Positions 26,886 through 35,290 are shown, counted from the stretch's first letter. The stretch is 64,000 bases of DNA from Paenibacillus_G sp049942825 (GCF_049942825.1 NZ_CP187970.1:868001-932000), one strand, 5' to 3'. Notes: generated from the sequence alone by a model not told the origin. Program-made: numbers and translations.

Positions 26886-28424
26886 ATGAGCAAAAGATAT
26901 GTCATCGGCGTCGACATCGGAACGACGAGCACGAAGTCCGTACTCTTTACGGCGGAGGGGGCCTTGGTAGCGAGCCACCATATCGAATATCCGCTTCATT
27001 CGCCGAAGCCGGAGATCGCGGAGCAGGACCCGGACGAGATCTTCCGGGCGGTCACCTCGACGATTAAGTATGCGCTGCAGAAGAGCGGGATCGTGCCCGC
27101 CGATCTGCTCTGCATCTCGTTCAGTTCCGCCATGCACAGCGTGATCGCCCTGGATGCGTCGGGTCAGCCGCTGACCCGGTGCATTACGTGGGCGGACAAC
27201 CGGAGCGCCGCCTGGACGGAGCGGATCCGCAGCGAGATGAACGGCCATCACATCTACCTGCGGACGGGCACGCCGCTGCATCCGATGTCGCCGCTGTCGA
27301 AGCTGGCCTGGCTGAGGCACGCGGACCCGGATCTCTTCGCGAAGACGCACAAGTTCGTCTCGATCAAGGAGTATGTCTTCTTCCGGCTGTTCGGCCGTTT
27401 CGTCATCGACCATTCCATCGCCTCGGCCACCGGCCTCTTCAATCTCGAGGCGCTGGATTGGGACGCGGAGGCGCTGGCTGTCGCGGGCGTCACCCCGGAG
27501 CGGCTGTCGGAGCCCGTGCCGACCACGTACGCCTTGACCGGCCTGCCGGCCGAATGGGCCTCCGAGATGGGCGTGCCGGCTGGCCTGCCGTTCGTCGTCG
27601 GGGCCAGCGACGGCGTGCTGTCGAACCTCGGCGTCGATGCGATCGCCCCGGGCACGGTGGCCGTCACGATCGGCACGAGCGGCGCGATCCGCAGCGTGAC
27701 GGACCGGCCGGTCACCGATCCGAAGGGGCGCATCTTCTGCTACGCCCTGACGGAGAAGCACTGGGTGATCGGCGGGCCGGTCAACAACGGCGGGATGATC
27801 TTCCGCTGGGTCCGGGATCAGCTCTGCGTCTCCGAGATGGAGACGGCGTCCCTGCTCGGCAAGGACCCGTACGAGGTGCTCACGGAGATTGCCGCACGGG
27901 TGAAGCCGGGGGCGGACGGCCTGCTCTTCCACCCGTATCTTGCGGGGGAGCGGGCCCCCCTGTGGGATGCTAACGCCCGGGGGTCCTTCTTCGGGCTCGG
28001 GCTGCACCATAAGAAGCAGCACATGATCCGCGCCGTGCTCGAAGGGGTCATCTACAACCTGTACACGGTGTTCCTGGCCCTGCAGGAGCTCATCGGGCAG
28101 CCGAACCGCATTCAGGCGACAGGCGGCTTCGCCCGCTCGGAGCTGTGGCGCCAGATGATGGCGGACATCTTCGACCAGGAGGTGCACGTGCCCGTCAGCG
28201 TGGAGAGCTCATGCCTCGGCGCAGCGGTCCTCGGCATGTACGGCCTCGGCGAGATCGACTCGCTTGAAGCGGTATCGGGGATGGTCGGGGGCTCCCACCG
28301 CCATACGCCGAATCCGGAGCACGTGCCGGCCTACCAGGAGCTCAGCCGGATCTATGTGCGCCTCTCCCGGCTGCTCAAGGAAGAATACGGCCACATCGCC
28401 GCCTTCCAGAAGAAATGGATGTAA
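26886..28424 (+). CDS. gntK: Gluconokinase, FGGY family
   Basis: A 512-residue kinase that phosphorylates gluconate to 6-phosphogluconate. The N-terminal phosphate motif is IGVDIGTTSTKSVLF. The substrate region includes ISFSSAMHSVIALD and CITWADNRS, typical of Bacillus GntK. The FGGY-type C-terminal signature appears as IQATGGFARSELWRQMMADI. ATG 26886 follows AAGGAGGAGAGCCTA, 20 bases after the dehydrogenase. A hairpin terminator ends the operon. Confidence 0.95.
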   Translation: MSKRYVIGVDIGTTSTKSVLFTAEGALVASHHIEYPLHSPKPEIAEQDPDEIFRAVTSTIKYALQKSGIVPADLLCISFSSAMHSVIALDASGQPLTRCITWADNRSAAWTERIRSEMNGHHIYLRTGTPLHPMSPLSKLAWLRHADPDLFAKTHKFVSIKEYVFFRLFGRFVIDHSIASATGLFNLEALDWDAEALAVAGVTPERLSEPVPTTYALTGLPAEWASEMGVPAGLPFVVGASDGVLSNLGVDAIAPGTVAVTIGTSGAIRSVTDRPVTDPKGRIFCYALTEKHWVIGGPVNNGGMIFRWVRDQLCVSEMETASLLGKDPYEVLTEIAARVKPGADGLLFHPYLAGERAPLWDANARGSFFGLGLHHKKQHMIRAVLEGVIYNLYTVFLALQELIGQPNRIQATGGFARSELWRQMMADIFDQEVHVPVSVESSCLGAAVLGMYGLGEIDSLEAVSGMVGGSHRHTPNPEHVPAYQELSRIYVRLSRLLKEEYGHIAAFQKKWM

Positions 28425-28442
28425 GGCAGGAACGATGGAATG

Positions 28443-28498
28443 AAGGCTGGCTGTCCGACCGGACTCCCCACGGGAACCGGAACGGGCGGCCTTTTTTG
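28443..28498 (+). terminator. Terminator of the gluconate operon
   Basis: An imperfect hairpin (AAGGCTGGCTGTCCG against CGGAACGGGCGGCCTT) is followed by TTTTTT, 18 bases after the gntK stop. Confidence 0.7.
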
Positions 28499-28566
28499 AT
28501 TGGCGGGTAGAAAGGGTGTGGCGAGATCTCTGCCGTATGAGCCGGAAATTCAAGGGTACAATACCA

Positions 28567-28852
28567 ATGTCGCATGCCTTGGCTCACATGAAAGCGGGAG
28601 GTGTAAAGCTCAGGGAAGATTTCCTCGACCCCCGGAACGCCGAAGAAATGCCTAAGATGACGGACAGCATGCTGTCGCTGGATTTCCTGATGGCCGCCAA
28701 GAATGGGGTGCGCAGCTGCGCGATTGTGCTGACGGAGTGCATAACCCCCGAAGCACGGACCCTGATCCGGGAACAACTCAACCAGGGGCTGGCCCTGCAC
28801 GCAGCTCATGCTGGAGAAGGGGTGGCTTCATGTCTACAATCTCCCCGAGCAG
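28567..28852 (+). pseudogene. Frameshifted, truncated CotF-family spore coat gene
   Basis: The first 78 codons encode a CotF-like protein, including MLSLDFLMAAKNGVRSCAIV and REQLNQGLALHA. This aligns with the intact neighbour at 29376 (MDLLIAAKSGVRNYAM, LNEAILLHEQ). At about 28801 the frame breaks: the expected continuation QLMLEKGWLHVYNLPEQ is read one frame over, as if two bases were lost. After about 28852 similarity to coat proteins stops and the sequence runs into an alcohol dehydrogenase tail. The start is uncertain (ATG 28567, weak ribosome site). The ancestral gene was probably YraF-like. Confidence 0.8.
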
Positions 28853-28884
28853 CACGAGGCCGCCTCGTTATCGCGACCCAGACC

Positions 28885-29161
28885 GGTTCGTAAAGGGGGA
28901 ACGATTCAGGCGACGTGCGTCTACGGAGGACGGTATAACGCCTTTCCTCTCGGCGACATTTTCCAGCGCAATGTCAACCTGCGGACCGGACAAGCCCCGG
29001 TGATCCACTATATGCCGCATATGTACGACCTCGTAGCCTCGGGCAAGATCGACCCGGGCGACATCGTCACGCATGTGCTTCCGCTCACCGATGCGAAGCG
29101 CGGCTACGAGATCTTCGATACCAAGACGGACGACTGCATCAAGGTCGTCTTGAAGCCATAG
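28885..29161 (+). pseudogene. 3' remnant of a zinc alcohol dehydrogenase gene (adhB-like)
   Basis: About 90 codons encode only the C-terminal end of a threonine-dehydrogenase-like zinc alcohol dehydrogenase. The segment begins near RKGGTI, continues VYGGRYNAFPLGD and HYMPHMYDLVASGKIDPGDI, and ends GYEIFDTKTDDCIKVVLKP. The catalytic zinc site and most of the Rossmann fold, roughly 280-300 residues, are missing. The fragment is in one continuous frame with the displaced tail of the coat gene, which shows a deletion joined the two. In B. subtilis adhB lies between yraF and yraE, and a yraE-like gene follows here too. Confidence 0.82.
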
Positions 29162-29173
29162 GAGGCAGAGGGT

Positions 29174-29359
29174 ATGGAACAGCAGAAGTATGCGCTGCAC
29201 GAGATAGCCGCATTCAAGACGATCTGCATGACCAAGTCGCAGACGATGCAGATGCTGGTATCCGACGAAGCGCTGAAGAGCATCATGCAGCAGGATGTTG
29301 CCCTGTCGGTGCGCCAGCTGCAGGATCTGAACGAATTGTTGTCCAAGGCGACGACATAG
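29174..29359 (+). CDS. Small CotF-family spore coat protein, YraE-like
   Basis: A 61-residue helical protein beginning MEQQKYALHEIAAFKTICM. Its length and its place directly after the adhB remnant and before the YraD-like gene match B. subtilis yraE. ATG 29174 follows GGAGG. It presumably enters the spore coat; B. subtilis relatives are made late in the mother cell. Function beyond this is not known. Confidence 0.72.
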   Translation: MEQQKYALHEIAAFKTICMTKSQTMQMLVSDEALKSIMQQDVALSVRQLQDLNELLSKATT

Positions 29360-29375
29360 AGGGGAGCAGGCCGAT

Positions 29376-29669
29376 ATGAATACGATTCTCGAGCATATGA
29401 CCGGACTGCATATGATGCCCGACCAAGTGATCGCGATGGATCTGCTCATCGCCGCGAAGAGCGGAGTGCGCAATTATGCGATGGCGGTGACCGAGACGGC
29501 CACTCCGGAGATCAAGGCCGTGTTGACACAGCATCTCAATGAGGCGATTCTGCTCCATGAGCAGATCTCCACGTATATGGTGGAGCGGGGCTTTTATCAC
29601 CCCCACGATCTGAACGAGCAGGTGAAGCTCGATCTGACCAATATCCAGACGGCGCTGAAGCTGACCTAG
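29376..29669 (+). CDS. CotF-family spore coat protein, YraD-like
   Basis: A 97-residue protein made almost wholly of the coat F domain, a helical fold. Visible motifs are QVIAMDLLIAAKSGVRNYAM near residue 20 and LNEAILLHEQISTYMVERG near residue 60. The last residues, NIQTALKLT, are typical of this family. It lies 16 bases after the YraE-like gene and in the same direction. It serves here as an intact reference for the broken copy at 28567. Expected location: outer spore layers. Confidence 0.82.
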   Translation: MNTILEHMTGLHMMPDQVIAMDLLIAAKSGVRNYAMAVTETATPEIKAVLTQHLNEAILLHEQISTYMVERGFYHPHDLNEQVKLDLTNIQTALKLT

Positions 29670-29704
29670 CCTGCGCCAAGGCTGTTAATGAGAAGGGAAG
29701 ATGA

Positions 29705-29932
29705 ATGATGCCGGGACAGGAAAACCAACAGCAAATGACCGCCGACCGCAGCCTTTTGTCGGACAAGGAGCTGCATTACCTCAAGGACTTCATGTCTTGG
29801 GAGCTGCTCGCCATGAAGAAATGCGCCGATCTGGCGAACCGCTGCCAGGACCCGGAGATCCAGTCGTTGATGCGTGAGACCGGGAAGAAGCACCTCAGCC
29901 ACTACCAGCAGCTGCTGGGTCATTTACACTAG
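29705..29932 (+). CDS. Small CotF-like spore coat protein, 75 aa
   Basis: A 75-residue helical protein with LLSDKELHYLKDFMSWELLAMKK and the ending HLSHYQQLLGHLH, which resembles the helical core of CotF-like proteins. ATG 29705 (or the next codon, ATG 29708) follows GAAGGGAAG. It is the third gene in the coat cluster and lies 22 bases before the next. The family call rests on pattern and context. Confidence 0.68.
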   Translation: MMPGQENQQQMTADRSLLSDKELHYLKDFMSWELLAMKKCADLANRCQDPEIQSLMRETGKKHLSHYQQLLGHLH

Positions 29933-29954
29933 GGCGTCCAGGGAGGATCAGAAG

Positions 29955-30281
29955 GTGACAGTGGAGATTGCGAATCCGCAGACGGGCCAGCTTCCGAAGG
30001 TGAAGACCCCGGAGATGAATGACAGGGATTATATCAACGACCTGCTGAGCTTTGAGAAATACCTCTCCGGCGGGTTCAACACAGGGCTGCAGGAGATGCA
30101 GAACCCGAAGCTCCACGAGACGGTGCAGGGCATCCTGAGCGACATTCACAACAGCCAGTTCCAGGTGTTCGATACGATGTTCCGCAAGGGCTGGTACAAG
30201 ATGAAGGCGGCCGATACCGCCGAGATCGAGAAGATCCGCACGCAGTTCTCCAATTACAGCAGCCAGTTCCCTGAGTTCTAA
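29955..30281 (+). CDS. CotF-family spore coat protein, 108 aa
   Basis: A 108-residue protein with the coat F helix pair: YINDLLSFEKYLSGGFNTGL, then LHETVQGILSDIHNSQFQVF and MFRKGWYKMKAAD. The GTG start at 29955 follows GGGAGGATCAGAAG. The frame stays open upstream inside the previous gene, but without a ribosome site. It closes the cluster and is followed by a terminator. Likely a structural coat protein. Confidence 0.78.
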   Translation: MTVEIANPQTGQLPKVKTPEMNDRDYINDLLSFEKYLSGGFNTGLQEMQNPKLHETVQGILSDIHNSQFQVFDTMFRKGWYKMKAADTAEIEKIRTQFSNYSSQFPEF

Positions 30282-30296
30282 AAAGGGCTGTCGATG

Positions 30297-30335
30297 GCCT
30301 CACAAGCGCCCATAGGGGATCTTGTGGGGCTTTTT
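30297..30335 (+). terminator. Terminator of the spore coat cluster
   Basis: GCCTCACAAG pairs with CTTGTGGGGC (10 bp, one wobble) around a 14-base loop, followed directly by TTTTT. Confidence 0.85.
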
Positions 30336-30426
30336 GGCATGCGTGCACAGGCAGCATGTTCGTGCCCGGTTCATCTGGTGGATGCTGCAGAGGCACCCTG
30401 TTCTTTTCTTTGTTTATGGAAAATAC

Positions 30427-30477
30427 TTGATTATTTTACAGTATGGAGCTATGATTTATTTACTTACCGGTAAGTAA
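30427..30477 (+). promoter_or_regulatory. Promoter and TetR operator
   Basis: TTGATT (30427-30432), a 17-base spacer and TATGAT (30450-30455) form a good sigma-A promoter. A perfect 18-bp palindrome, TTACTTACCGGTAAGTAA (30460-30477), covers the start-site region. This type of site is typical of TetR-family repressors, so autorepression of the gene at 30497 and its downstream partner is likely. Confidence 0.8.
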
Positions 30478-30496
30478 GTTGAGTGGAGGGATCCCG

Positions 30497-31060
30497 ATGT
30501 CAACGCAGGAGCTGATTTTGGAATCGGCTTACCGATTGTTTGCCCGTCACGGGTTTGAGAAGACGAGTCTGTCGATGATCGCCAAGGAGGTCGGTGTCTC
30601 GAAGCCGGCGGTTTATTACTATTTTCCGTCCAAAGAGGCCCTGTTCGGTGCTCTGCTTGAGGCGGTCTGCAGCGAGATCCGGTTCGGGAAGTATTTTCCC
30701 CTGGCTTCGTTTACGGCTGACAATTATCAGGAGCAGCTGACCGCAAGCGGACTTCGCATGATCGGGGAACAGCGCAGCGACCCGCACTATTCCCTGCTGA
30801 TGAAAGAGTTCATGATTCAGAGCACCCGGGATGAAAGCATTCTGTCCGCCATGATGGCGGTGATCCAAACGTATGCGGAGGGGTTTCATGAGCTTCTCCG
30901 CCATGGGGCCGATCTCGGCATCGTACAAGGGGACGACCTCCGGGCCAAAGCGGAGCAGCTCACCATGATCGTGGACGGGATAGACAATTATATGGGGCTG
31001 GGCGTGGCCTTCGATTATGAACGGTTGTGGAGCTATACCGTGGAACAAGTGTTGAAATAA
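30497..31060 (+). CDS. TetR-family repressor
   Basis: A 187-residue regulator. The N-terminal helix-turn-helix covers about residues 5-50, with ESAYRLFARHGFEKTSLSMI and VGVSKPAVYYYFPSKEALF. The C-terminal helical ligand domain is divergent and its ligand cannot be read. ATG 30497 follows GGAGGGATCCCG and is preferred over an in-frame TTG at 30479. A perfect palindrome overlaps its promoter. It lies 10 bases before a multi-span membrane protein gene that is presumably co-repressed. Confidence 0.92.
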   Translation: MSTQELILESAYRLFARHGFEKTSLSMIAKEVGVSKPAVYYYFPSKEALFGALLEAVCSEIRFGKYFPLASFTADNYQEQLTASGLRMIGEQRSDPHYSLLMKEFMIQSTRDESILSAMMAVIQTYAEGFHELLRHGADLGIVQGDDLRAKAEQLTMIVDGIDNYMGLGVAFDYERLWSYTVEQVLK

Positions 31061-31070
31061 GAGGTGACGT

Positions 31071-32159
31071 ATGGTGAAAAATGAGGCCAAGGGGGCGGCT
31101 GAACGTCTGACCGGCCTGGATCTGGCCCGTTCGCTCGCGGTCTTCGGCATGATCCTGGTGAACTACAGGATTGCGATGGGGGCCGAAGCCGGCGGTCCGC
31201 CTTGGCTGGCTGCGGCAGCCGGTCTGCTCGAGGGCCGGTCCTCCGCCATGTTCGTGATGCTCGCAGGAATCGGCCTGTCGCTGATGACCCGCCGGGTCCG
31301 GCAGGGGGAGGCGGGGGAGCTGAAGCGGAGCCGGGCGGTGATCCGCAAGCGGGCCCTGTATCTGCTCCTGCTCGGTATCGGACTTCTACTGGCGGGGTGG
31401 AGCGCGGATATTCTGCATTATTATGCCTTGTATTTGTTCCTGGGTTCGTTTCTGATCCGGGCTCCGTCCGGGGCGCTGCTGGTCTGGCCGGCCGGCCTGC
31501 TCCTATGCGCCCAGGTCCAGCTTCTCCTGCTCGATTACCGCACAGGGTGGGACCCGGCGTTTCGCCTGTACCTTGATTTTTGGACGCCGGAGGGCTTCCT
31601 GCGGAACCTGTGGTTCAACGGCTATCATCCCGTGCTGCCCTGGTTCGCTTTCTTCGTCTTCGGGATGTGGCTCGGCAGGCTGCCCCTGCGGGATGAGGCG
31701 GTCCGGCGCAGGGGGCTGCTCGTCTCTCTGGGGGTGGCTTTCCTGAGCGAGGTGACGGCCTTGGCGGCACGCCGGGCTTCCATCCCCTACCTCGATGAGG
31801 AGGCTGCAGCCTATTTGTTCGGTACGAAGCCGATGCCTCCAGGGTTATTCTACATGCTCTCGGCGGGCGGGACGGCTGCAGCCGTGATTCTGCTCTGCCT
31901 CCATGCGGCTGACCGGCTTCAGGGGAGCGGGCTCGCGGCCCGTCTGATTCCTGCGGGGCTGATGGCTCTGACCCATTATGTCCTGCATGTGATCGCAGGG
32001 CTTGGCCTGCTGGAACTTTTGGGTGTGCTGGAGAACGGCTCGCTGCCTTTTGCCCTGCTGTACGGCGCAGGGTATTATGCGGCGGCCCTGCTGTTCTCGG
32101 GGAGATGGCTGAGGCGCTTCGGAAGGGGCCCGTTCGAGGCGCTGATGCGCAGGCTGTGA
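31071..32159 (+). CDS. DUF418/DUF1624-like multi-span membrane protein
   Basis: A 362-residue protein with about 8-10 hydrophobic spans. The start RLTGLDLARSLAVFGMILVN is the hallmark opening of the heparan-acetyltransferase-like/DUF418 group. Later features are FVMLAGIGLSL, WFNGYHPVLPWFAFFVFGMW and LTHYVLHVIAGLGLLELLG. ATG 31071 follows GAGGTGACGT. It is co-transcribed with the TetR gene. The family probably transfers acyl groups across or near the membrane, but no substrate is established. Which of the two related families it belongs to is not certain. Confidence 0.75.
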   Translation: MVKNEAKGAAERLTGLDLARSLAVFGMILVNYRIAMGAEAGGPPWLAAAAGLLEGRSSAMFVMLAGIGLSLMTRRVRQGEAGELKRSRAVIRKRALYLLLLGIGLLLAGWSADILHYYALYLFLGSFLIRAPSGALLVWPAGLLLCAQVQLLLLDYRTGWDPAFRLYLDFWTPEGFLRNLWFNGYHPVLPWFAFFVFGMWLGRLPLRDEAVRRRGLLVSLGVAFLSEVTALAARRASIPYLDEEAAAYLFGTKPMPPGLFYMLSAGGTAAAVILLCLHAADRLQGSGLAARLIPAGLMALTHYVLHVIAGLGLLELLGVLENGSLPFALLYGAGYYAAALLFSGRWLRRFGRGPFEALMRRL

Positions 32160-32206
32160 CCGTTCTGCCGCCCATGCGGCCGGGGGGCTCCGGAGCGGGC
32201 AACCCA

Positions 32207-32260
32207 AAACGGCCGGCAGACCCACGGGGAGCATCTCCCCGGCGGGTCTGCCGGCCGTTT
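32207..32260 (+). terminator. Long terminator-like hairpin
   Basis: A perfect 17-bp stem (AAACGGCCGGCAGACCC with GGGTCTGCCGGCCGTTT) encloses an inner GGGGA/TCCCC hairpin. The T-run is only TTTGTT. It ends the TetR-membrane protein unit. Confidence 0.75.
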
Positions 32261-32327
32261 GTTATAGGGCGGGTGCCTTTTTATGTAACGCAGGTGAGGG
32301 CTCGTGCGCCCCCGCGGCGGCTCATGC

Positions 32328-32474
32328 TTAGTCCGGCCGGTTGGCGCCAGCCTCTGTATGGGAATCCAGGTCCGTCTCTTTGCTGTCCGCGCTTTGATGC
32401 TGGCTGGAATAGAAGTTAATGATATCGTCGATGCTCGTGAAAAAGGCCTCGCTGTTCGAATTGGATGTAATCAT
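32328..32474 (-). CDS. Small hypothetical protein, 48 aa
   Basis: A minus-strand frame with ATG at 32474, a purine-rich ribosome site (GAGAGG ahead of TCAGGACC) and a TAA stop. The protein is polar and acidic, beginning MITSNSNSEAFFTSIDDIIN, with no membrane span. I recognise no family. It lies alone between a hairpin and the divergent phoD gene. The rest of 32160-32696 shows no other gene. Confidence 0.45.
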   Translation of the reverse strand: MITSNSNSEAFFTSIDDIINFYSSQHQSADSKETDLDSHTEAGANRPD

Positions 32475-32696
32475 GGTCCTGACCTCTCTTTCTGGTTGTG
32501 TCGATCCTTCAAGATGCCGGCAGTTCCTGCTCGCTTCCCTTCTTTATTTACACTTCTCTTCCAGTTTTGAAACAGGCTGGGGCTGAGCGCGGTTTCTTTA
32601 CAGAATCCATACAATAGGCTGATGTCCCCTTAACATTGGCCCTCTATATTGTTAATCGTATGTATTCTATGGCCGCGCGCAGAAGGAGTGTTACTT

Positions 32697-34334
32697 ATGG
32701 AACAGGACAAGTTTGGTATGCTGCAGGGAATGATGGAGAAGCTGGGTGACTCCACGATGGACCGCCGGGGATTTCTCCGGGCGACAGGCAAGGTGGCGGC
32801 GGTTTCGTTCGCTCTCACGCTGGCCGGGGCCTTGGGAGAGGCGCCGAAGGTCAGGGCGGAGGCACTCTTCAAAAGCTACCCGTTCACCCTGGGGATTGCC
32901 TCGGGGGATCCGCTTCCGGATGGCGTGGTTCTGTGGACGCGGCTGGCACCGGATCCGCTGAACGGCGGGGGGATGCCTTCCCATGACGTGCCCGTACGCT
33001 GGGAGGTGGCGACCGACAAGGATTTCCGCCATGTGGTCCGGCACGGCGTGGAGTTCGCAAGAGCGGCGCTGGCGCATTCGGTCCATGTGGAAGTGGACGG
33101 TCTGAAGCCGAACCACGTGTACTACTACCGCTTCCACGCCGGCAAGGAGCATAGTCCCGTAGGTCGGACGAAGACGCTTCCGCCTTACGGCAGCGCGGTG
33201 GCGGGAATGACCTTCGCTTTCGCTTCCTGTCAGAACTGGCAGGACGGATACTACACCGCTTACAAGCACATGAGCAAAGACAATCTGGACCTTGTGTTCC
33301 ATCTCGGCGACTATATCTACGAAGGGGGCATCGGTACGGATAAGGTCCGCTCCCATAACAGTCCGGAGATCGTGACGCTGGAGGATTACCGGAACCGGTA
33401 TGCCTTGTACAAATCGGATGCGGACCTGCGTGCCTCCCACGAGGCGTTCCCTTGGGTTGTCACCACGGACGATCATGAAGTGGAAAACAACTATGCGGGG
33501 CCAATCCCCGAGAAGGATCAGCCGATCGAGCCGTTCGTGCAGCGCCGGGCGGCGGCCTACCAGGCCTATTATGAGCACATGCCGCTTCGTCGTTCTTCGC
33601 TGCCGCACGGGGCGGAGATCCAGCTGTACCGCAGGCTCGCTTACGGCAATCTGGCGGAATTCAGCGTGCTGGATACCCGCCAATACCGTGATGACCAAGC
33701 CAATGGCGACGGCTCGAAGGAACCGAACGAGGCATCGATGGATCCGAACCGCACGCTGACGGGCACGGCGCAGGAGCAGTGGCTGCTGAAAGGGCTGGGC
33801 GCCTCCAGGGCCCGGTGGAACGTCATTGCGCAGCAGGTGTTTTTTGCGAAGCGGGATTTCAAGCAGGGGGACGGCGAGCTCCTCAGCATGGACGCGTGGG
33901 ACGGCTATTCGGCTAACCGCGACCGGATCGTGAATTATATCCACAGCCATGGAGTCCGTAATGTGGTGGTGCTGACCGGTGACGTGCATGCGAATTTCGC
34001 CAATGAGATCAAAGCCGATTTCAGCGACCCGGCATCCCCGGTGGTCGGCGTGGAATTCGTGGGAACGTCGATCTCCTCGGGCGGAGACGGGGCGGACACG
34101 GCGTCCAGTACGGCAGCGGTGCTGGCCGAGAACCCGCACATCCGCTTCCACAACACCCAGCGCGGCTATGTCCGCTGCACGCTCACGCCGGAACGGTTCC
34201 AGGCGGATTACCTCGTGCTTCCTTATGTGAGCCGGCCGGATGCGCCGATCTCGACCCGGGTTTCGTTCCAGGTGGAAGCCGGCAGACCGGGATTGAAGAA
34301 AATTTACGACAGCGCTCTCGTGGTAACGGGCTGA
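32697..34334 (+). CDS. phoD: Tat-exported alkaline phosphatase/phosphodiesterase PhoD
   Basis: A 545-residue secreted metallo-enzyme that releases phosphate from esters outside the cell. The twin-arginine signal (MDRRGFLRATG, Arg23-Arg24, then a hydrophobic stretch ending near AEA) shows Tat export of the folded, metal-loaded enzyme. The mature part has the PhoD N-terminal domain (FTLGIASGDPLPDGVVLWTR) and the metallophosphatase core with FHLGDYIYEG, TDDHEVENNY and VVLTGDVHANF. ATG 32697 follows AGAAGGAGTG. The usual tatA/tatC partners are not in this window. Upstream TTTACA and TTAACA hexamers hint at PhoP control but do not form a clear Pho box array. Confidence 0.94.
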   Translation: MEQDKFGMLQGMMEKLGDSTMDRRGFLRATGKVAAVSFALTLAGALGEAPKVRAEALFKSYPFTLGIASGDPLPDGVVLWTRLAPDPLNGGGMPSHDVPVRWEVATDKDFRHVVRHGVEFARAALAHSVHVEVDGLKPNHVYYYRFHAGKEHSPVGRTKTLPPYGSAVAGMTFAFASCQNWQDGYYTAYKHMSKDNLDLVFHLGDYIYEGGIGTDKVRSHNSPEIVTLEDYRNRYALYKSDADLRASHEAFPWVVTTDDHEVENNYAGPIPEKDQPIEPFVQRRAAAYQAYYEHMPLRRSSLPHGAEIQLYRRLAYGNLAEFSVLDTRQYRDDQANGDGSKEPNEASMDPNRTLTGTAQEQWLLKGLGASRARWNVIAQQVFFAKRDFKQGDGELLSMDAWDGYSANRDRIVNYIHSHGVRNVVVLTGDVHANFANEIKADFSDPASPVVGVEFVGTSISSGGDGADTASSTAAVLAENPHIRFHNTQRGYVRCTLTPERFQADYLVLPYVSRPDAPISTRVSFQVEAGRPGLKKIYDSALVVTG

Positions 34335-34451
34335 TCCTGCATCGTCTGCACGGTTGAATGTGTCTGCCCGGCATGGTTCACTTTCCCTCCCCTGTAGGTA
34401 ATGACAGCATGTAAGCCAATTCGTGCTGCACCTTGAGGAGGAGTGGAAGGG

Positions 34452-35243
34452 ATGAGCGAGCAGCGTGTACAAGGAAGAGTGGCCGTTGTGACCGGAGGCG
34501 CATCCGGGATCGGACGGGCCTCGGCCCTCCGGCTGGCGGAGCATGGGGCGAAGGTGTGTCTCCTGGACCGTTCGGTGGAAGAAGCGAATGAAGTGCGCGA
34601 AGCTATTGAACGTGCCGGAGGTGAGGCACTGGTGGTAGAATGCGATGTCTCACGTCCTGAGCACATCCGGGAGGGCATCGAACAAGCCGCTGCCCGGTGG
34701 GGCGGGCTCGATATCGTGTTCGCCAATGCGGGGGTGAACGGGACCGTCGCCCCGATCGAGACGATGGAGGTCGGCGGCTGGGATGAGACGATCGCCATCA
34801 ATCTGCGGGGCACCTTTGCCACCGTCAAATATGCGATTCCCCATCTGAAGGAGAGGGGCGGCAGCATCGTGATCACGAGCTCCATCAACGGCAACCGCGT
34901 ATTCTCCGGCTTCGGCTTCGGGGCCTACAGCACGACCAAGGCGGGGCAGGTGGCTTTCATGAAGATGGCCGCCCTGGAGCTGGCCCCCTTCAAAATCCGC
35001 GTCAACGCGGTTTGCCCGGGGGCCATCGAGACGAACATCGACCGCAATACCCACCCGGTGCCGGAGCTTGAAGAGATCCGGATTCCGGTGGAGTTTCCGG
35101 AAGGAGGACAGCCTCTCGAAGACGGGCCCGGCCGGCCGGAGCAGGTGGCCGATCTTGTCCTCTTCCTCGCTTCGGACGAAGCGAGCCATATTACAGGGAC
35201 GGCCGTCTACATCGACGGCGCCGAATCCCTGCTGCACGGGTAA
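34452..35243 (+). CDS. Short-chain dehydrogenase/reductase (classical SDR)
   Basis: A 263-residue NAD(P)-dependent oxidoreductase. The cofactor motif VTGGASGIGRA lies near residue 15, the structural motif NAGVNG near 95, the catalytic Ser in ITSSINGN and the Tyr-Lys pair in AYSTTKAGQ. The C-terminal phrase FLASDEASHITGTAVYIDGA is typical of classical SDRs. ATG 34452 follows GAGGAG. An in-frame GTG at 34443 is less likely. It is a stand-alone gene with its own terminator. The substrate cannot be named. Confidence 0.92.
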   Translation: MSEQRVQGRVAVVTGGASGIGRASALRLAEHGAKVCLLDRSVEEANEVREAIERAGGEALVVECDVSRPEHIREGIEQAAARWGGLDIVFANAGVNGTVAPIETMEVGGWDETIAINLRGTFATVKYAIPHLKERGGSIVITSSINGNRVFSGFGFGAYSTTKAGQVAFMKMAALELAPFKIRVNAVCPGAIETNIDRNTHPVPELEEIRIPVEFPEGGQPLEDGPGRPEQVADLVLFLASDEASHITGTAVYIDGAESLLHG

Positions 35244-35247
35244 CCTT

Positions 35248-35290
35248 CAGCGGTACGGACCTTCCCGGGTTTGTGCCGCTGTTTCTTTTT
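35248..35290 (+). terminator. Terminator after the SDR gene
   Basis: CAGCGGTAC pairs with GTGCCGCTG (9 bp, one wobble), followed by TTTCTTTTT. Confidence 0.75.

Noticed and set aside
32597..32655. Pho box upstream of phoD
   Set aside because: TTTACA and TTAACA hexamers are present but not in the regular direct-repeat spacing expected for PhoP, so no feature was called.
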